From assembly GCA_907164885.2 (NCBI GenBank), contig OU015493.1, positions 54,547,802-54,611,801 on the forward strand: 64,000 nucleotides of DNA. Reading direction: 5' to 3'. Below are positions 10,820-21,085 of the stretch, one piece after another. This DNA is from Dolomedes plantarius. Its lineage: Eukaryota > Arthropoda > Arachnida > Araneae > Dolomedidae. The notes below the pieces were generated by a model that saw only the letters and a list, made by a program, of their open reading frames with translations, made no database searches and was not told the origin of the DNA. The position numbers were made by a program, and so were the translations under genes. Position 1 is the first letter of the stretch, and each line of letters opens with the position of its first letter.

Positions 10820-11860
10820 ATAAGTTTCTATGACTCATAGTTTATTTTATTTCGTCATTAGATAAGATTACTAGCAATTTATATTCTGATAAGTGTCGGT
10901 TGTACAATACAACGTTAAACTTTTAAGTTATTAAAATGTTAAGTGAGAATAAGAACTTAACTATAACTTCCACTTCAATGAATCGTAAATACTGATAGTA
11001 GAGGTTGACAGTGTACATTTGAAAATTAGCCTTTGTTGCTTTATAATCTAAAATTTTATTCTCTGTTACGTTGTTTTCAATAATCTTGAATATACTATCT
11101 GCTGCTGTTACTGATAATATTGTATTTTTTATAGAATAATCATGTTTAAAAATTATTCTAAGTTACCTTTTACAGAATATTTCAAAGTATTATTAATAGA
11201 TCTTTATAATTATTTTATTAATTAATGCCAAGCTTAGCAACAATGGGTAAGTGTCTCCATAGTATATTTCATTACTTTTTATAGAATATTTCAAAGACTT
11301 AATTTTAATACTTATGTTGCATAATGTTTTTTCATGTGAAAACTAGAATTTTAACTTAATACAATTTAATATATATTCGATCAGCTTAGTAGTTGCAGTT
11401 TTGCAAGCATTAATCGAACAACTTCGTTATTAAAAACTCTATTAACAACATTAATAAACTGTATTAGCAGTTAGCAAAGCTTGTTTCAGATTTGAAAATT
11501 AACCTATCGAATAAAGTTTTGGTTAGCAAAACGTGTATCAATTGTTTAACTTTGATTAAACATATTATCTGATCTTTTCCCACAGTATACTCTCGTGTAT
11601 AAGATAATAACGATCTACTTCCTGTGTAAACACTAGGGGTTAGATTTTTGAAAGTCGTTCTACAATCGTTGCCAACTCTTGGCAACTCTTGACAAATAAA
11701 ATAAAAGGAACGTGAACGATTCGTTAAATGATAGCAAAATAATTATTTATCTTATCATTGATTCATTTTGAGAAGATAACTGTGACTGTAACGGAAAATT
11801 AACCGCAGATAATCAAGATTAACTAACGTGACTTGTATATTTTTCAATTGGGTCTCGTTT
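10820..11860. other. Intergenic region between divergent candidate genes
   Basis: This spacer is AT-rich with repeated GATA/TATC words (near 10815, 10860, 10887, 11745, 11773). It also holds two copies of an AGAATATTTCAAAG motif (11174, 11283) that recurs through the element. A 73-codon minus-strand frame (11464-11685) has no recognisable character. Confidence 0.3.
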
Positions 11861-11867
11861 TAGAAGT

Positions 11868-11923
11868 ATGGCTAATTATAAGCTCCAGATTTGTTTCCAA
11901 TGCAGAATATTTCTACTAATGCC
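11868..11923 (+). CDS. Candidate first coding exon of a spliced gene (hypothetical)
   Basis: An ATG in fair context (AAGTATGGC) opens 18 codons, MANYKLQICFQCRIFLLM, with a hydrophobic end. Two bases (CC) are left over before GTAAGT, a perfect splice donor at 11924. The phase is compatible with the downstream 18-nt candidate micro-exon (13964, 14701 or 15439). A TATA-like TGTATATTTTT lies at about 11833-11843. This is pattern-based inference only. The sequence is short and could be chance. Confidence 0.2.
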
Positions 11924-12104
11924 GTAAGTATTTTATATGTTTTATAATAATATATTTTAAACCATTAAGTTTCAAAATGTTAACTATGACAGTGTGGTAT
12001 ATGCTTAGATTATAAAATCTACAGCAGAGTTTTATTCTTAACAAAACTTATTTTAATTTTAAGATCTATTGTAAGTAGGTTCTCATATAAAATATTGTCT
12101 GCGT

Positions 12105-13910
12105 ATACCCCTACCGCTGTAAGATTTAAACCTTGGTCAATTTACTTCTAAAATGAACTCATGTAAATATCTTCTAAACATGATAAAGTCTGTATTATTT
12201 CTGTTGCTGTATGGATAAAATATTTTGGGTAATTGCATGTAGAAAACTATCTTATACGAAAGTATATCATGAATTTTAATTTAGCAGCATTTATGTTATT
12301 AAAAGGAAGTCATATGCTATTATGTAAATTATGTTAATATATAGATGTTTATGCATGATTTAAAAGAAATTATACTCCTTATAGAATGATAAAATTTTAA
12401 GTGTTAGGAAGCGTTTTAAACTTATAGTATAAATTTTTTTTAACAATTGTCGGAAAATAATTTCTGATGTAAAACTTATTCAAAGTTATTATTTGCATAA
12501 TATTTCAAAGTAATATCAATAGGTGTTTGATTTTTTTAACATAATAAACATTTGTTTCGATGAAAGTTTTGCAGGTTATTTGATAAGAAAACTAAAATTT
12601 TAGGTGCGATGTATGCTTTTTTCTATGTAAAACAATTTATTAATGGTTATATCTATGTAAAATTATAGATTAGATTTAAAACATAGTAAAAAAATTTTTA
12701 AAGTCTTGAAACCTTATAAGGGACTAGTAAGTTTTTAATATGTTTTAAGTTTATATGTATGTGCGGGACAAATATAATATCTTCTTATGTAGTTAAAGCT
12801 TGTTTTCGTAAAAATTATATGAATTAAGTGCATAAACTATAGATTTTAAAGGTAAGATCAAATGGTAATTATTTTCTATACGAAATGTTTCATAGTGTTT
12901 GCAGAATATTTAATGAAACCTATCATAAATTAATTTGAAGTTTCCATAATATATTTTATTGCTTTTTAGAATATTTTTTTCAAAGATTTGTTATCTGTTT
13001 AGATTATAATTGTGAAGTTAAACTACCTCTATTGCAGTAGAATTCAAACTCTGATCCATTTACTTCTAAAGTTAAGTGAACTGCTTTAAATATCTGCAAA
13101 TCTTCTAAACATAATAAAGTCTATATTATTTCTGTTCTTGTATGTAAAAAAAAAACTATCTTATACGAAAGTAACAAGAATTTTAATTTAGCAACATGTA
13201 TGATATATATATATATTAAGTTATCAAAAAGGAAATTATATGCTATTATTTAAATTAAGTTAATATTTGGTTGTTTACGCAGTCTATGTTGATATGCAGA
13301 AACTATTCCAATTTAGGTAGGATTTATAAACATCTTATGTTGAATAAATACCTTAAAACCCATGAAAATGATAATATTTAGTTGTTTATGATGATATGCA
13401 AACACTATTCCAATTTGGATAGGATTTATAAACATCTTAGGTTAAATAAATATCTTAAAATCTGTGAAATAATCTATGGAATTTAACATTATATCGCAAT
13501 TTAGGTAATCGTTGAAAGCATGTTAGGTTTAAAATCATATTTAATAGTCTACATTTCTGGATAAATATAATATTAGGATTAAAACTTGTAAATTTTATCT
13601 TTCAAGTCTTTACCTCTATAAAATGTTTTTTAATTTTAAGCGTCTTAACTTATAATATAGTTTCAAAGTTGGAAAAACGTTTAAGGTTTGAAATATATTC
13701 AAAACTGTACATAAACTATATAAAGATACTTAAATTGGTGCATATATTTTTAAGTTTCAGGTTCTAGATGGTAATTGTATAATTTAAAGTCTTCATGTTT
13801 GCATATACCCCCTACTGTTGTAGGATTCAAACCATGATTCATTTAATTCTAAAATGAACTCTTGTAAATATCTTCTAAACATGATAAAGTCTGTATTATT
13901 TCAGATAATG
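12105..13910. repeat. Diverged tandem array, period about 0.8-0.9 kb
   Basis: A block containing ATTCAAAC..TGATCCATTTA..TTCTAAA, then AAATATCTTCTAAACATGAT, then AAAGTCTGTATTATTTC recurs at about 12105, 13025 and 13805. The copies have drifted. They show that the middle of the inner element grew by repeated duplication. Confidence 0.6.
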
Positions 13911-13950
13911 TAAGAATCTTCTCTATTAACATCGCGAGATAAATTTGATA

Positions 13951-15790
13951 CCTTCTCTTGCAGATTTAATAGTATGGATTGGTATGTTATGTGTATTTAA
14001 TTTAAATAATTATCTAGATTGAATCATATTTCAGATTTTATTTCTAATATTAAAAGGAAAAAAAACTCTACTGGGGAATTCCCGCTTTGTTTAAATAATT
14101 TTATGTCTAAAAATATCCCTTGTTAGCTTTCATGGAATGCCTTTCAAGATAAGATTAAATAATAATTTTTCTATACTAAATGTTACAATGGTTTTAAAGC
14201 TCTATCTAAATTATATTATACTGCAAAGTAATATTCTTAAGAAAAATTAAAGATATTTTAAACTTAACGCTTGTTGTAAAATAATTTCATGTGTAAAAAT
14301 ATCAAGTAAAAAAAAAAAATATTCGTTTTAGCCTATCTATGTAAAAATTTCTTATTATTTTGTATTATTTTGCGAATGTATCTATGTAAAATTATATATC
14401 ACGTTAAAAAACATAGCAAAACAATTTTAAAGTCCTGAAAATAAGCCCTTCGACTAAAAATATTTAAAGTTTTGAAAATATACTCAAAACCATGTATTAA
14501 ATTTTCTAAGTTTCATTTTTAATCAATAGATGACGTTATATTTATTTTTGATAATTAATTCTAGTAAATTCATAAAAATATTCGCTCTGTTATAGAATAT
14601 AATTCAATGAACTTTTTGATAATAATGTAGACTATTGCAGTATGCATATGTCGACAATTAAAAAAATTTTTTAGCGTAAATTTAATATCTTCTCTTGCAG
14701 ATTTAATAGTATGGATTGGTATGTTATGTGTATTTAATTTAAATAATTATCTAGATTGAATCATATTTCAGTTTTTATTTCTAATATTAAAAGGAAAAAA
14801 TAACTCTACTGGGGAATTCCCGCTTTGTTTAAATAATTTTATGTCTAAAATATCCCTTGTTAGCTTTCATGGAATGTTTTTCAAGGTAAGATCAAATAAT
14901 AATTTTTTCTATACTAAATGTTACAATGGTTTCAAAGCTCTATCTAAATTATATTATACTGCAAAGTAATATTCTTAAGAAAAATTATAGATATTTTAAA
15001 CTTAACGCTTGTTGTAAAATAATTTCATGTGCAAAAATATCAAGTAAAAGAAAAATAAATATTCGTTTTAGCCTATCTATGTAAAAATTTCTTATTATTT
15101 TGTATTATTTTGCGAATGTATCTATGTAAAATTAATATCACGTTAAAAACATAGCAAAACAATTTTAAAGTCCTGAAAATAAGCCCTTCGACTAAAAATA
15201 TTTAAAGTTTTGAAAAATATACTCAAAACCATGTATTAAATTTTCTAAGTTTCATTTTTAATCAATAGATGACGTTATATTTATTTTTGATAATTAATTC
15301 TAGTAAATTCATAAAATATTCGCTCTGTTATAGAATATAATTCAATGAACTTTTTGATAATAATGTAGACTATTGCAGTATGCATATGTCGACAATTAAA
15401 AAATTTTTTTAGCGTAAATTTAATATCTTCTCTTGTAGATTTAATAGTATGGATTGGTATGTTATGTGTATTTAATTTAAATAATTATCTAGATTGAATC
15501 ATATTTCAGTTTTTATTTCTAATATTAAAAGGAAAAAATAACTCTACTGGGGAATTCCCGCTTTGTTTAAATAATTTTATGTCTAAAAATATCCCTTGTT
15601 AGCTTTCATGGAATGTTTTTCAAGGTAAGATCAATAATAATTTTTTCTATACTAAATGTTACAATGGTTTCAAAGCTCTATCTAAATTATATTATACTGC
15701 AAAGTAATATTCTTAAGAAAAATTAAAGATATTTTAAACTTAACGGTTGTCTTAAATAATTTCATGTGTAAAAATATCCCTTGTTAGCTT
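13951..15790. repeat. 737-bp tandem repeat, about 2.5 copies, high identity
   Basis: Units start at CTTCTCTTG(C/T)AGATTTAATAG at about 13952, 14689 and 15427 (periods 737 and 738). Copy 2 follows copy 1 almost base for base. Copy 3 breaks down near 15750-15790, and a fourth weak start is at 16089. Each unit holds two short segments flanked by splice-like signals: ATTTAATAGTATGGATTG before GTATGT, and CTTTCATGGAATG..TTTCAAG before GTAAG. Confidence 0.85.
14701..14885 (+). other. Candidate micro-exon pair in repeat unit 2
   Basis: Segment A (14701-14718, 18 nt) is preceded by ATATCTTCTCTTGCAG and followed by GTATGT. Segment B (14864-14885, 22 nt) is preceded by CCCTTGTTAG and followed by GTAAG. 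Joined in the phase left by the exon at 11868-11923, A plus B reads FNSMDCFHGMFFK with no stop. Equivalents are at 13964-13981 and 14127-14148 (B donor damaged to ATAAG) and at 15439-15456 and 15603-15624. Because the units are recent duplicates, their agreement is not independent evidence. I could not find the exon that would restore the phase between B and the next A. Confidence 0.2.
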
Positions 15791-16152
15791 TCATGGAATG
15801 ATTTTTTCAAAGTTCAAATAATATTTCTCATTTTTTTCATACTAGTATGGAATGTTCTGTAATAAATACTTTTTCCAAACTATTAAATTGATAATATGTT
15901 TTAGTTTAGTTTCAGGTTCTAGATGGTAATTGTATAATTTAATGTCTTCAAGTTATGTTTAAATGGGTTTAAAGATATATCTAAGTTATATTATACTTGA
16001 AATTGATATTAGCATGAAAATTAAAAGATATTTTAAATTTAACAGCTGTTTTCAATAATTTTATGCGTAAAAATATCCTTGTTAATATCTTCTCTTATAG
16101 ATTTAATGTTAAAAGACTTGTAAATACTCCTTTTAATAGAATATTTTTTCAA

Positions 16153-16971
16153 ATATTATTTATAAATTAGATATGTCTTTAAAATAATAATAAGTAATTA
16201 TAATTATTTTTTACTAATTACTACTATCGTTAAAAAAATAGTAAGTTAATAATATATTTTAATTTAGAATTTAAACTAAAATAAAACCTTTTACAAAATT
16301 AAATTTTAAATGTAGTTGTAATTTTTACCAATAGATGGCGCCTGCAGCGTAAATTGTCGATATTAGAATTTCAAAAGTTAAATTTATTCACTAGATGTTG
16401 GTAGCAGCGTAAAATCGTTTTACAATCTTAAATATTTAAAGTTCTAGTTTAGTTCAAGTTTTTCCCGCTAGGGGGCGCTTAGTATGTATTATATTAAAAA
16501 AATAATTAATTAATTAATTAATTAAAATAATATATCACAGAATCCTCTATCATATTTCACAAGTTCCCTTTAAAATATTCACTCTTTAAATATCCTATAA
16601 TACCGTATAATGACAAGCCTCGACAGCCCAGTGGTTATCGCACTGGACTTGAAACCTGCAGGACCAGGGTTCAAACCCCGCTGAGGACAAACTTTTAAAA
16701 ATATATATCTTCTGTAAAATTAAATGTAAAATTCAGTTGTGATTTTTATAAAATATGGCAGCACTGAAAATATAAATCCGTAACCTTATACGTAATTTAG
16801 TTCCATATTTGACCTATAGGTGGCGCTCCCCGGAGCACATACTCCAGCACGGTGCAAAGAGACCACGCCCCCTTTGCACCGCTGCACCGCGCACCGCGTG
16901 GCGCTTTGCACCGTGCACCGCTTGCACCGACGCGCACCGCGTGGCGCAGAACTCTCATTTTCTATCTACTA
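16153..16971 (-). repeat. Right long TIR of inner element
   Basis: This is the reverse-complement partner of 8801-9611. It contains CTCF-like motifs at 16333-16342, 16470-16479 and 16818-16827, the tRNA-like sequence at 16611-16689 and the GGTGC block at 16850-16945. The two arms differ by scattered substitutions and small indels. Confidence 0.85.
16611..16689 (+). tRNA. tRNA-like sequence in right TIR (probably a pseudo-tRNA)
   Basis: The plus strand reads CAGCCCAGTGGTTATCGCAC, GGACTTGAAACC and AGGGTTCAAACCCC, then GCTGAGG. It is the mirror of 9083-9162. It resembles a serine tRNA (UGA) with weakened stems. Confidence 0.45.
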
Positions 16972-16975
16972 TTAG

Positions 16976-17451
16976 TACATAAGGAATGGCTTCTTTTTCT
17001 TTTTACTGATACACCTGAAGCTGGACGGCCAGATAGTAAACGTTTAGAACCTCTTCTAACTTTTAAGGATCTCCTGATAATAGATGTTGGTTGAACATGG
17101 ATTAACGAACCAGCTCTATGCCGAAGAGAAATTCTGTTACAAGCAGTATGAAGGAATTCTTCCCACTGGCCCTAAGAACTGATTTTATTCAACTTGGAAT
17201 AAAATTTTTATGTCCGTTTAAAGATTATTTATGCAATTATTTATACAATTATTTACCCAATTATTTATGTTCGTTATGGACTTTAAGTTACTTATTATTA
17301 TTATTGTATCAGAATTTTCAACAATAACATTCTGAAACTGAACAGGGAAGTCTTCATTTCTAACATCCACACGTCTCAATAACAAATTCATTTTGTCAAG
17401 ATGGCGTATTTTGATCGCATTACGACGCTTTGAATAGAGGCGAGACAACAG
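16976..17451. other. Right arm of outer element, unassigned
   Basis: The first 240 bases are less AT-rich and stay open in two plus-strand readings (TDTPEAGRPDSKRLEP at about 17000-17055 and EEKFCYKQYEGILPTG at about 17121-17175). This could be a transposase remnant. I do not recognise it. The remainder includes a short ATTATTTA(T/C) repeat (17223-17270). Confidence 0.35.
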
Positions 17452-17513
17452 CAGCCAATGACAAGCGCGCATTATCCTCCAGGCTTCTATCCAAGTACAG
17501 TTTCCTTATATGC
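17452..17513 (-). repeat. Right TIR of outer element
   Basis: Inverted partner of 7584-7645. It contains CTCCAGGCTTCTATCCAAGT and ends CTTATATGC. Confidence 0.75.
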
Positions 17514-17880
17514 GGCCGGGCATTATCTTGTTGAAAATTAAGTCCGGGGTGGCACAAGAGGAACGACAACAAAACGGGTCTCAGAATGTCGTCTACGTAC
17601 TACTGTTCTGTGTGTCACTAATATCTGCCAAAAGGGTCCAGCTATCAGAGGGAATGACACACCAGACCACAACTCCCTGTTGTGGGTCTATGTGGCGTGC
17701 GGCAGTAAGGGAAGGATCCCGACGCTGCCTGGACATCTCCAGACACATCTTCGGTGGTCGTCAGGACGCAGTTGGAAATGGGACTCGTCTCTAAAGACTA
17801 TTCATCTCCGGTCAGCGCAGTTCCAAGTTGATCGAGTTAAGTACCACTGTACTCGGACTTGACAGTGTACAGGCGGAAGG
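17514..17880 (-). pseudogene. Tc1-like transposase, middle part (split gene, 5' part)
   Basis: The minus strand reads FRDES (first catalytic D region), FQLRPDDHRR, VWR.PGS, a GVVVW-type block, YVDDILRPVLL and HPGLNFQQDNARPH (second catalytic D), ending at the 9-bp target duplication. Frameshifts and a stop interrupt it. The order and motifs are those of a Tc1-type DDE_3 domain, and the remainder is at 7280-7583. The N-terminal helix-turn-helix part was not found upstream. Confidence 0.75.
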
Positions 17881-20800
17881 GTAAGAGGATTGGATACTTT
17901 GAAAATACCTCTACTTGCATTTAACCGTCAACATGTGTTTGTGTTTTAAAAAATTTTGCTGTCACAATAAGGATCGTCATTTCATTTACAAAATAATGTA
18001 TTCATTGGCCATCCATAATGTTGTTGCAAGACAGTGAAGCTGTTTTCTCCGAAGATCTTCTCTGAGTCGATCAAACGTACATTATGTATATTAAAGCCAC
18101 GGATTTGACAATTCTTCTTTTCTCTAGGCAGAGAAATTTATTTAGTAGTTTTGATAAGGCACAGCATTTGCTATATTGTCTCATTTTAATAAAGAATTAG
18201 GTACACCGCACACATCCACGTGACGTTGGTTTGAAAGTAATACTGTGATGTAAGAGTAACCAATATCTTTTTGTATGTTACCAATAATCCAATTATTGAG
18301 TTTTTCAGGTATATGTACGTTAGGCAATGTAAATTTTATCTAGCAAGAATTTCCTTTCTGCAGTTATGAAGGTTTTATAGACAGTCTTCCGTGAACAGGA
18401 ATCAAACATACACCTCCTAGCTTCTAATCAATCCGGGCTTGTACCCGACCACGTAGGGAAATCTCAAAAACACCTCTTCCCAACAGTTGTCTTCTTGTGG
18501 TCAACACACCAGAAGTCAGTTTACTGTACCAATGACACTGGGTGTTTCCTGCATGCATTTGTTTTATTATTTTTTTCAAAAATATCTGCTTTTTCCCCCT
18601 CATGTATATTTGTCATGTGCCACTATACGGTCATTCAATAGTCAAAACAAAAGTGTGCCGCGCTAAAGATCATCCGCGAAAACTCGCGATTTTGAACTTC
18701 GAACGAGCGTTGAAAACTACACCATGCCGGCTATAATAGAATATCGCATATTGTGATTGCTCTTAACCCAAAACTAACTTTTATACGGACTTTTATTGTA
18801 AAAAGTTTACAAAAAAATTAGTGAAGAGCCTCAGGGATCAGTGGTATTCCATTTGATCAAAGATTGATCACCGGGGTTTTGTTTATTCTATTTTTTTCCT
18901 TTTGTGAGTTACTTAAATTTATATGGTTTAACTGTTTTAAGTTTCTTTACTTGTATTGTTAAGTATTATGAAGTTATAAGGTTGTAGATATTATAATGTG
19001 CGTATAAAGGTTTTGTACGTTCGATTGGATATTGTGAACCAGAAGAAAAGTTCTTCCTTGAAAAATTATATAGATTGGTTATTTGTAACACTATCAACTC
19101 GTTTGTTTGTATATAAAAGTGTTCATGTGTAGTAATTGTATTAATATTGTAACCAGACTGAATAGAGTTCTAAGGATGTATCTATATCTGTCTCGGGTGG
19201 TGGACGCCACACGGGGTTCTTGTGAGATGATGTTAGGAAAATTTGATATTTTGGATGCGCAGGGGTTTTGCGGATCTCATAGGTGTAGCGGATTCTAGCC
19301 GCGGCGATTGGATATTATTTTTTTTGCCGCATACCTTTAGGGTTGGGTTTGCGTAACTTTTTTTAGTACATTACGCAAAAACTATCCAAGATGGAAAGTG
19401 GGGGAATCAGCGTGTATACTTAGTATAAACATTGTATTGGGTTAGTTACGTATATTTCATAAAGGTAAATCTTGCGGAATAAAAATATATTGATCTCACC
19501 TGTTTTAACAATTTGTCTTCTTACGCACTCAAGAAACCAATGACTTCTTTTTTACTTAACACGAGTATCACCGGAGGGTACTTAACTATTCCTGATTTAT
19601 ATTTGCCATTAAATGATTGGGTAGGACTGCAGTTTAGGGTGTCCCTGTTTTTTTGGCGCCATAGTGTCCTGGAATTTGGTCGCCAAGTGTGCGAGTTTTC
19701 TCACTCGTGCGCCAGTGTTGTTACTCCTGAAATTTCTAACGTGTTTGTCATGTGATTATTTCGTGACTCATATATCACGATGGATGTTTATCGCCAGTAT
19801 GATCAATGTAAGGTAAGAGGGAAAATTTAATTGGATATTTTCAAGGGGAAAAATCTTTATGTACTGTGCCAAATGTGTACAGAAATGCTGGGTTATGATA
19901 TACCATGAAAGAAAGAGGTCTTATATTTCTTCATCACCTCCATCCGCTTGAGATGAAATAATAATCAGTCCTGAAAATAAAATCACGTATTCTGCAAGCG
20001 CCATGAACGGTTATATGCAGCTATCGATGCCGTCTGTCCTCTACGCAATTGTTTTTACGCTACCATTATGAGGTACTTTTATTATAACTATTTCTGAAGA
20101 ATTCTACTTCGGTTGACGTGTACTGCAACAAAATTTTCTATGAAGCCTACACCCCATTAATTGAATGAAAAAAAATTAAATACAATATCTAGAAAAGGAA
20201 TAATCTAAAATTAGGAACGAATTATGGAAGCATTTGCATGTTACTGCAAAATGGTACAGTTTGATATATAATACCATGAAACTATCTTATATAGAAAGAT
20301 ATTAATAGATCACTACCTCGGGAAAGCTGTTAATTCCTTGCATCTATATTTTGAAGTAGAATCCCTCAGAAGTTTTGAGATATAAAAAGGATTCAGTAGG
20401 AATTGTGTTTAAATAAAGGATTTCTTTTTCGGTAAGTTTCCTTGTTTATAATGACAGAACTTCCACAAATCTTTGAGTCAGGGGTCGTGGCCAATGGAAA
20501 ATAATACAATGCAAAGCAAATTAATGGAGTAAAGTGATAAGAAATTAGTTTAATAAGTTTACAACTTGGAAAACATAAATTTAGGTTATAGATTAGCTAT
20601 ATCTTAGAAAAAGATTGGGTTGGTAACTGCAAAAGAAGTTTTCCATATTTTTGGCCAAGACTGCACATTTGTATCACTATAAAATTATTCAGTTGAGGGA
20701 AACTCGCAGCAAAGATGCGATGCGAGATGTCACAGTGTGGGAATGAATGTGTCAACAAGTCTGCCTTCCTATGAACTTATATTTGTTTTTCATATAATGA

Positions 20801-20990
20801 AAAAGGGATTTTATTCATCCATTTTTTCCCGACTCCGCTTTTTTTGGAACAATGGAATAAAAACTTTTACAAGCTTTTTTTAAAACTTCGCAATTTACAG
20901 GAGAGCCACCGAATATAAAACTTGCATAACTTACTTTAAAAATATAAATTAATTTTTGACGTATTTCAGAATACATCAGTATGATAATGG
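17881..20990. other. Long stretch without a supported gene
   Basis: A minus-strand tRNA-like stretch (TACGTGGTCGGGTACAAGC then GTTTGATTCCTG) at about 18395-18465 may be a SINE remnant. About 19080-19790 is less AT-rich, with no recognisable protein. It could be a decayed LTR or host exon, but I found no matching ends. Frames 18542-18736, 19107-19298 and 19513-19755 are unassigned. Confidence 0.35.
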
Positions 20991-20997
20991 CAACTAT

Positions 20998-21003
<6 letters not shown>

Positions 21004-21084
<81 letters not shown>
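21004..21084. repeat. (TA)n-(GATA)n microsatellite
   Basis: About 40 bases of TA repeats run directly into about ten GATA/ATAG tetramers. Confidence 0.95.

Positions 21085-21085
<1 letters not shown>

Larger units (their letters stand above)
8801..16971. mobile_element. 8.17 kb nested element with 0.8-kb terminal inverted repeats
   Basis: The two ends are near-identical inverted repeats (8801-9611 and 16153-16971), both starting TAGTAGATAGAAAATGAGAG. The tetranucleotide TTAG abuts both sides (8797-8800 and 16972-16975) and is a candidate 4-bp target duplication. The interior holds a 264-codon frame on the minus strand, a divergent candidate spliced gene on the plus strand, and repeat arrays with periods of about 0.7-0.9 kb. 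No transposase, integrase, polymerase or capsid-like reading was recognised, so the element is either non-autonomous or its enzyme is hidden by introns. It does not obviously fit Polinton (6-bp duplication) or Mutator (9-bp). Confidence 0.75.
7584..17513. mobile_element. 9.93 kb insertion (outer element) in a Tc1-like gene
   Basis: The ends are inverted repeats of about 62 bp with about eight to ten mismatches. The left end starts GCATATAAGCAAACTGTACT and the right end, read in reverse, starts GCATATAAGGAAACTGTACT. The 9-bp direct repeat GGCCG(A/G)GCA flanks it. Removing it and one copy of the 9 bp rejoins the Tc1 transposase reading at QQDNARPH. A 9-bp duplication is usual for Mutator-like elements and 8-9 bp for Merlin, but no transposase could be assigned and the class is open. 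Most of its length is a second, nested element (8801-16971). Without that, the outer element would be about 1.76 kb. Confidence 0.75.

Noticed and set aside
11174..16165. Recurring AGAATATTTCAAAG motif as a repeated exon
   Set aside because: It is often preceded by a TTTTA(C)AG-like acceptor, but no copy is followed by a GT donor. It is better explained as part of the diverged tandem repeats.
19000..19560. Solo LTR in the plus orientation
   Set aside because: I could not pair TG...CA ends with a target duplication or find TATA and poly(A) signals in the right order.
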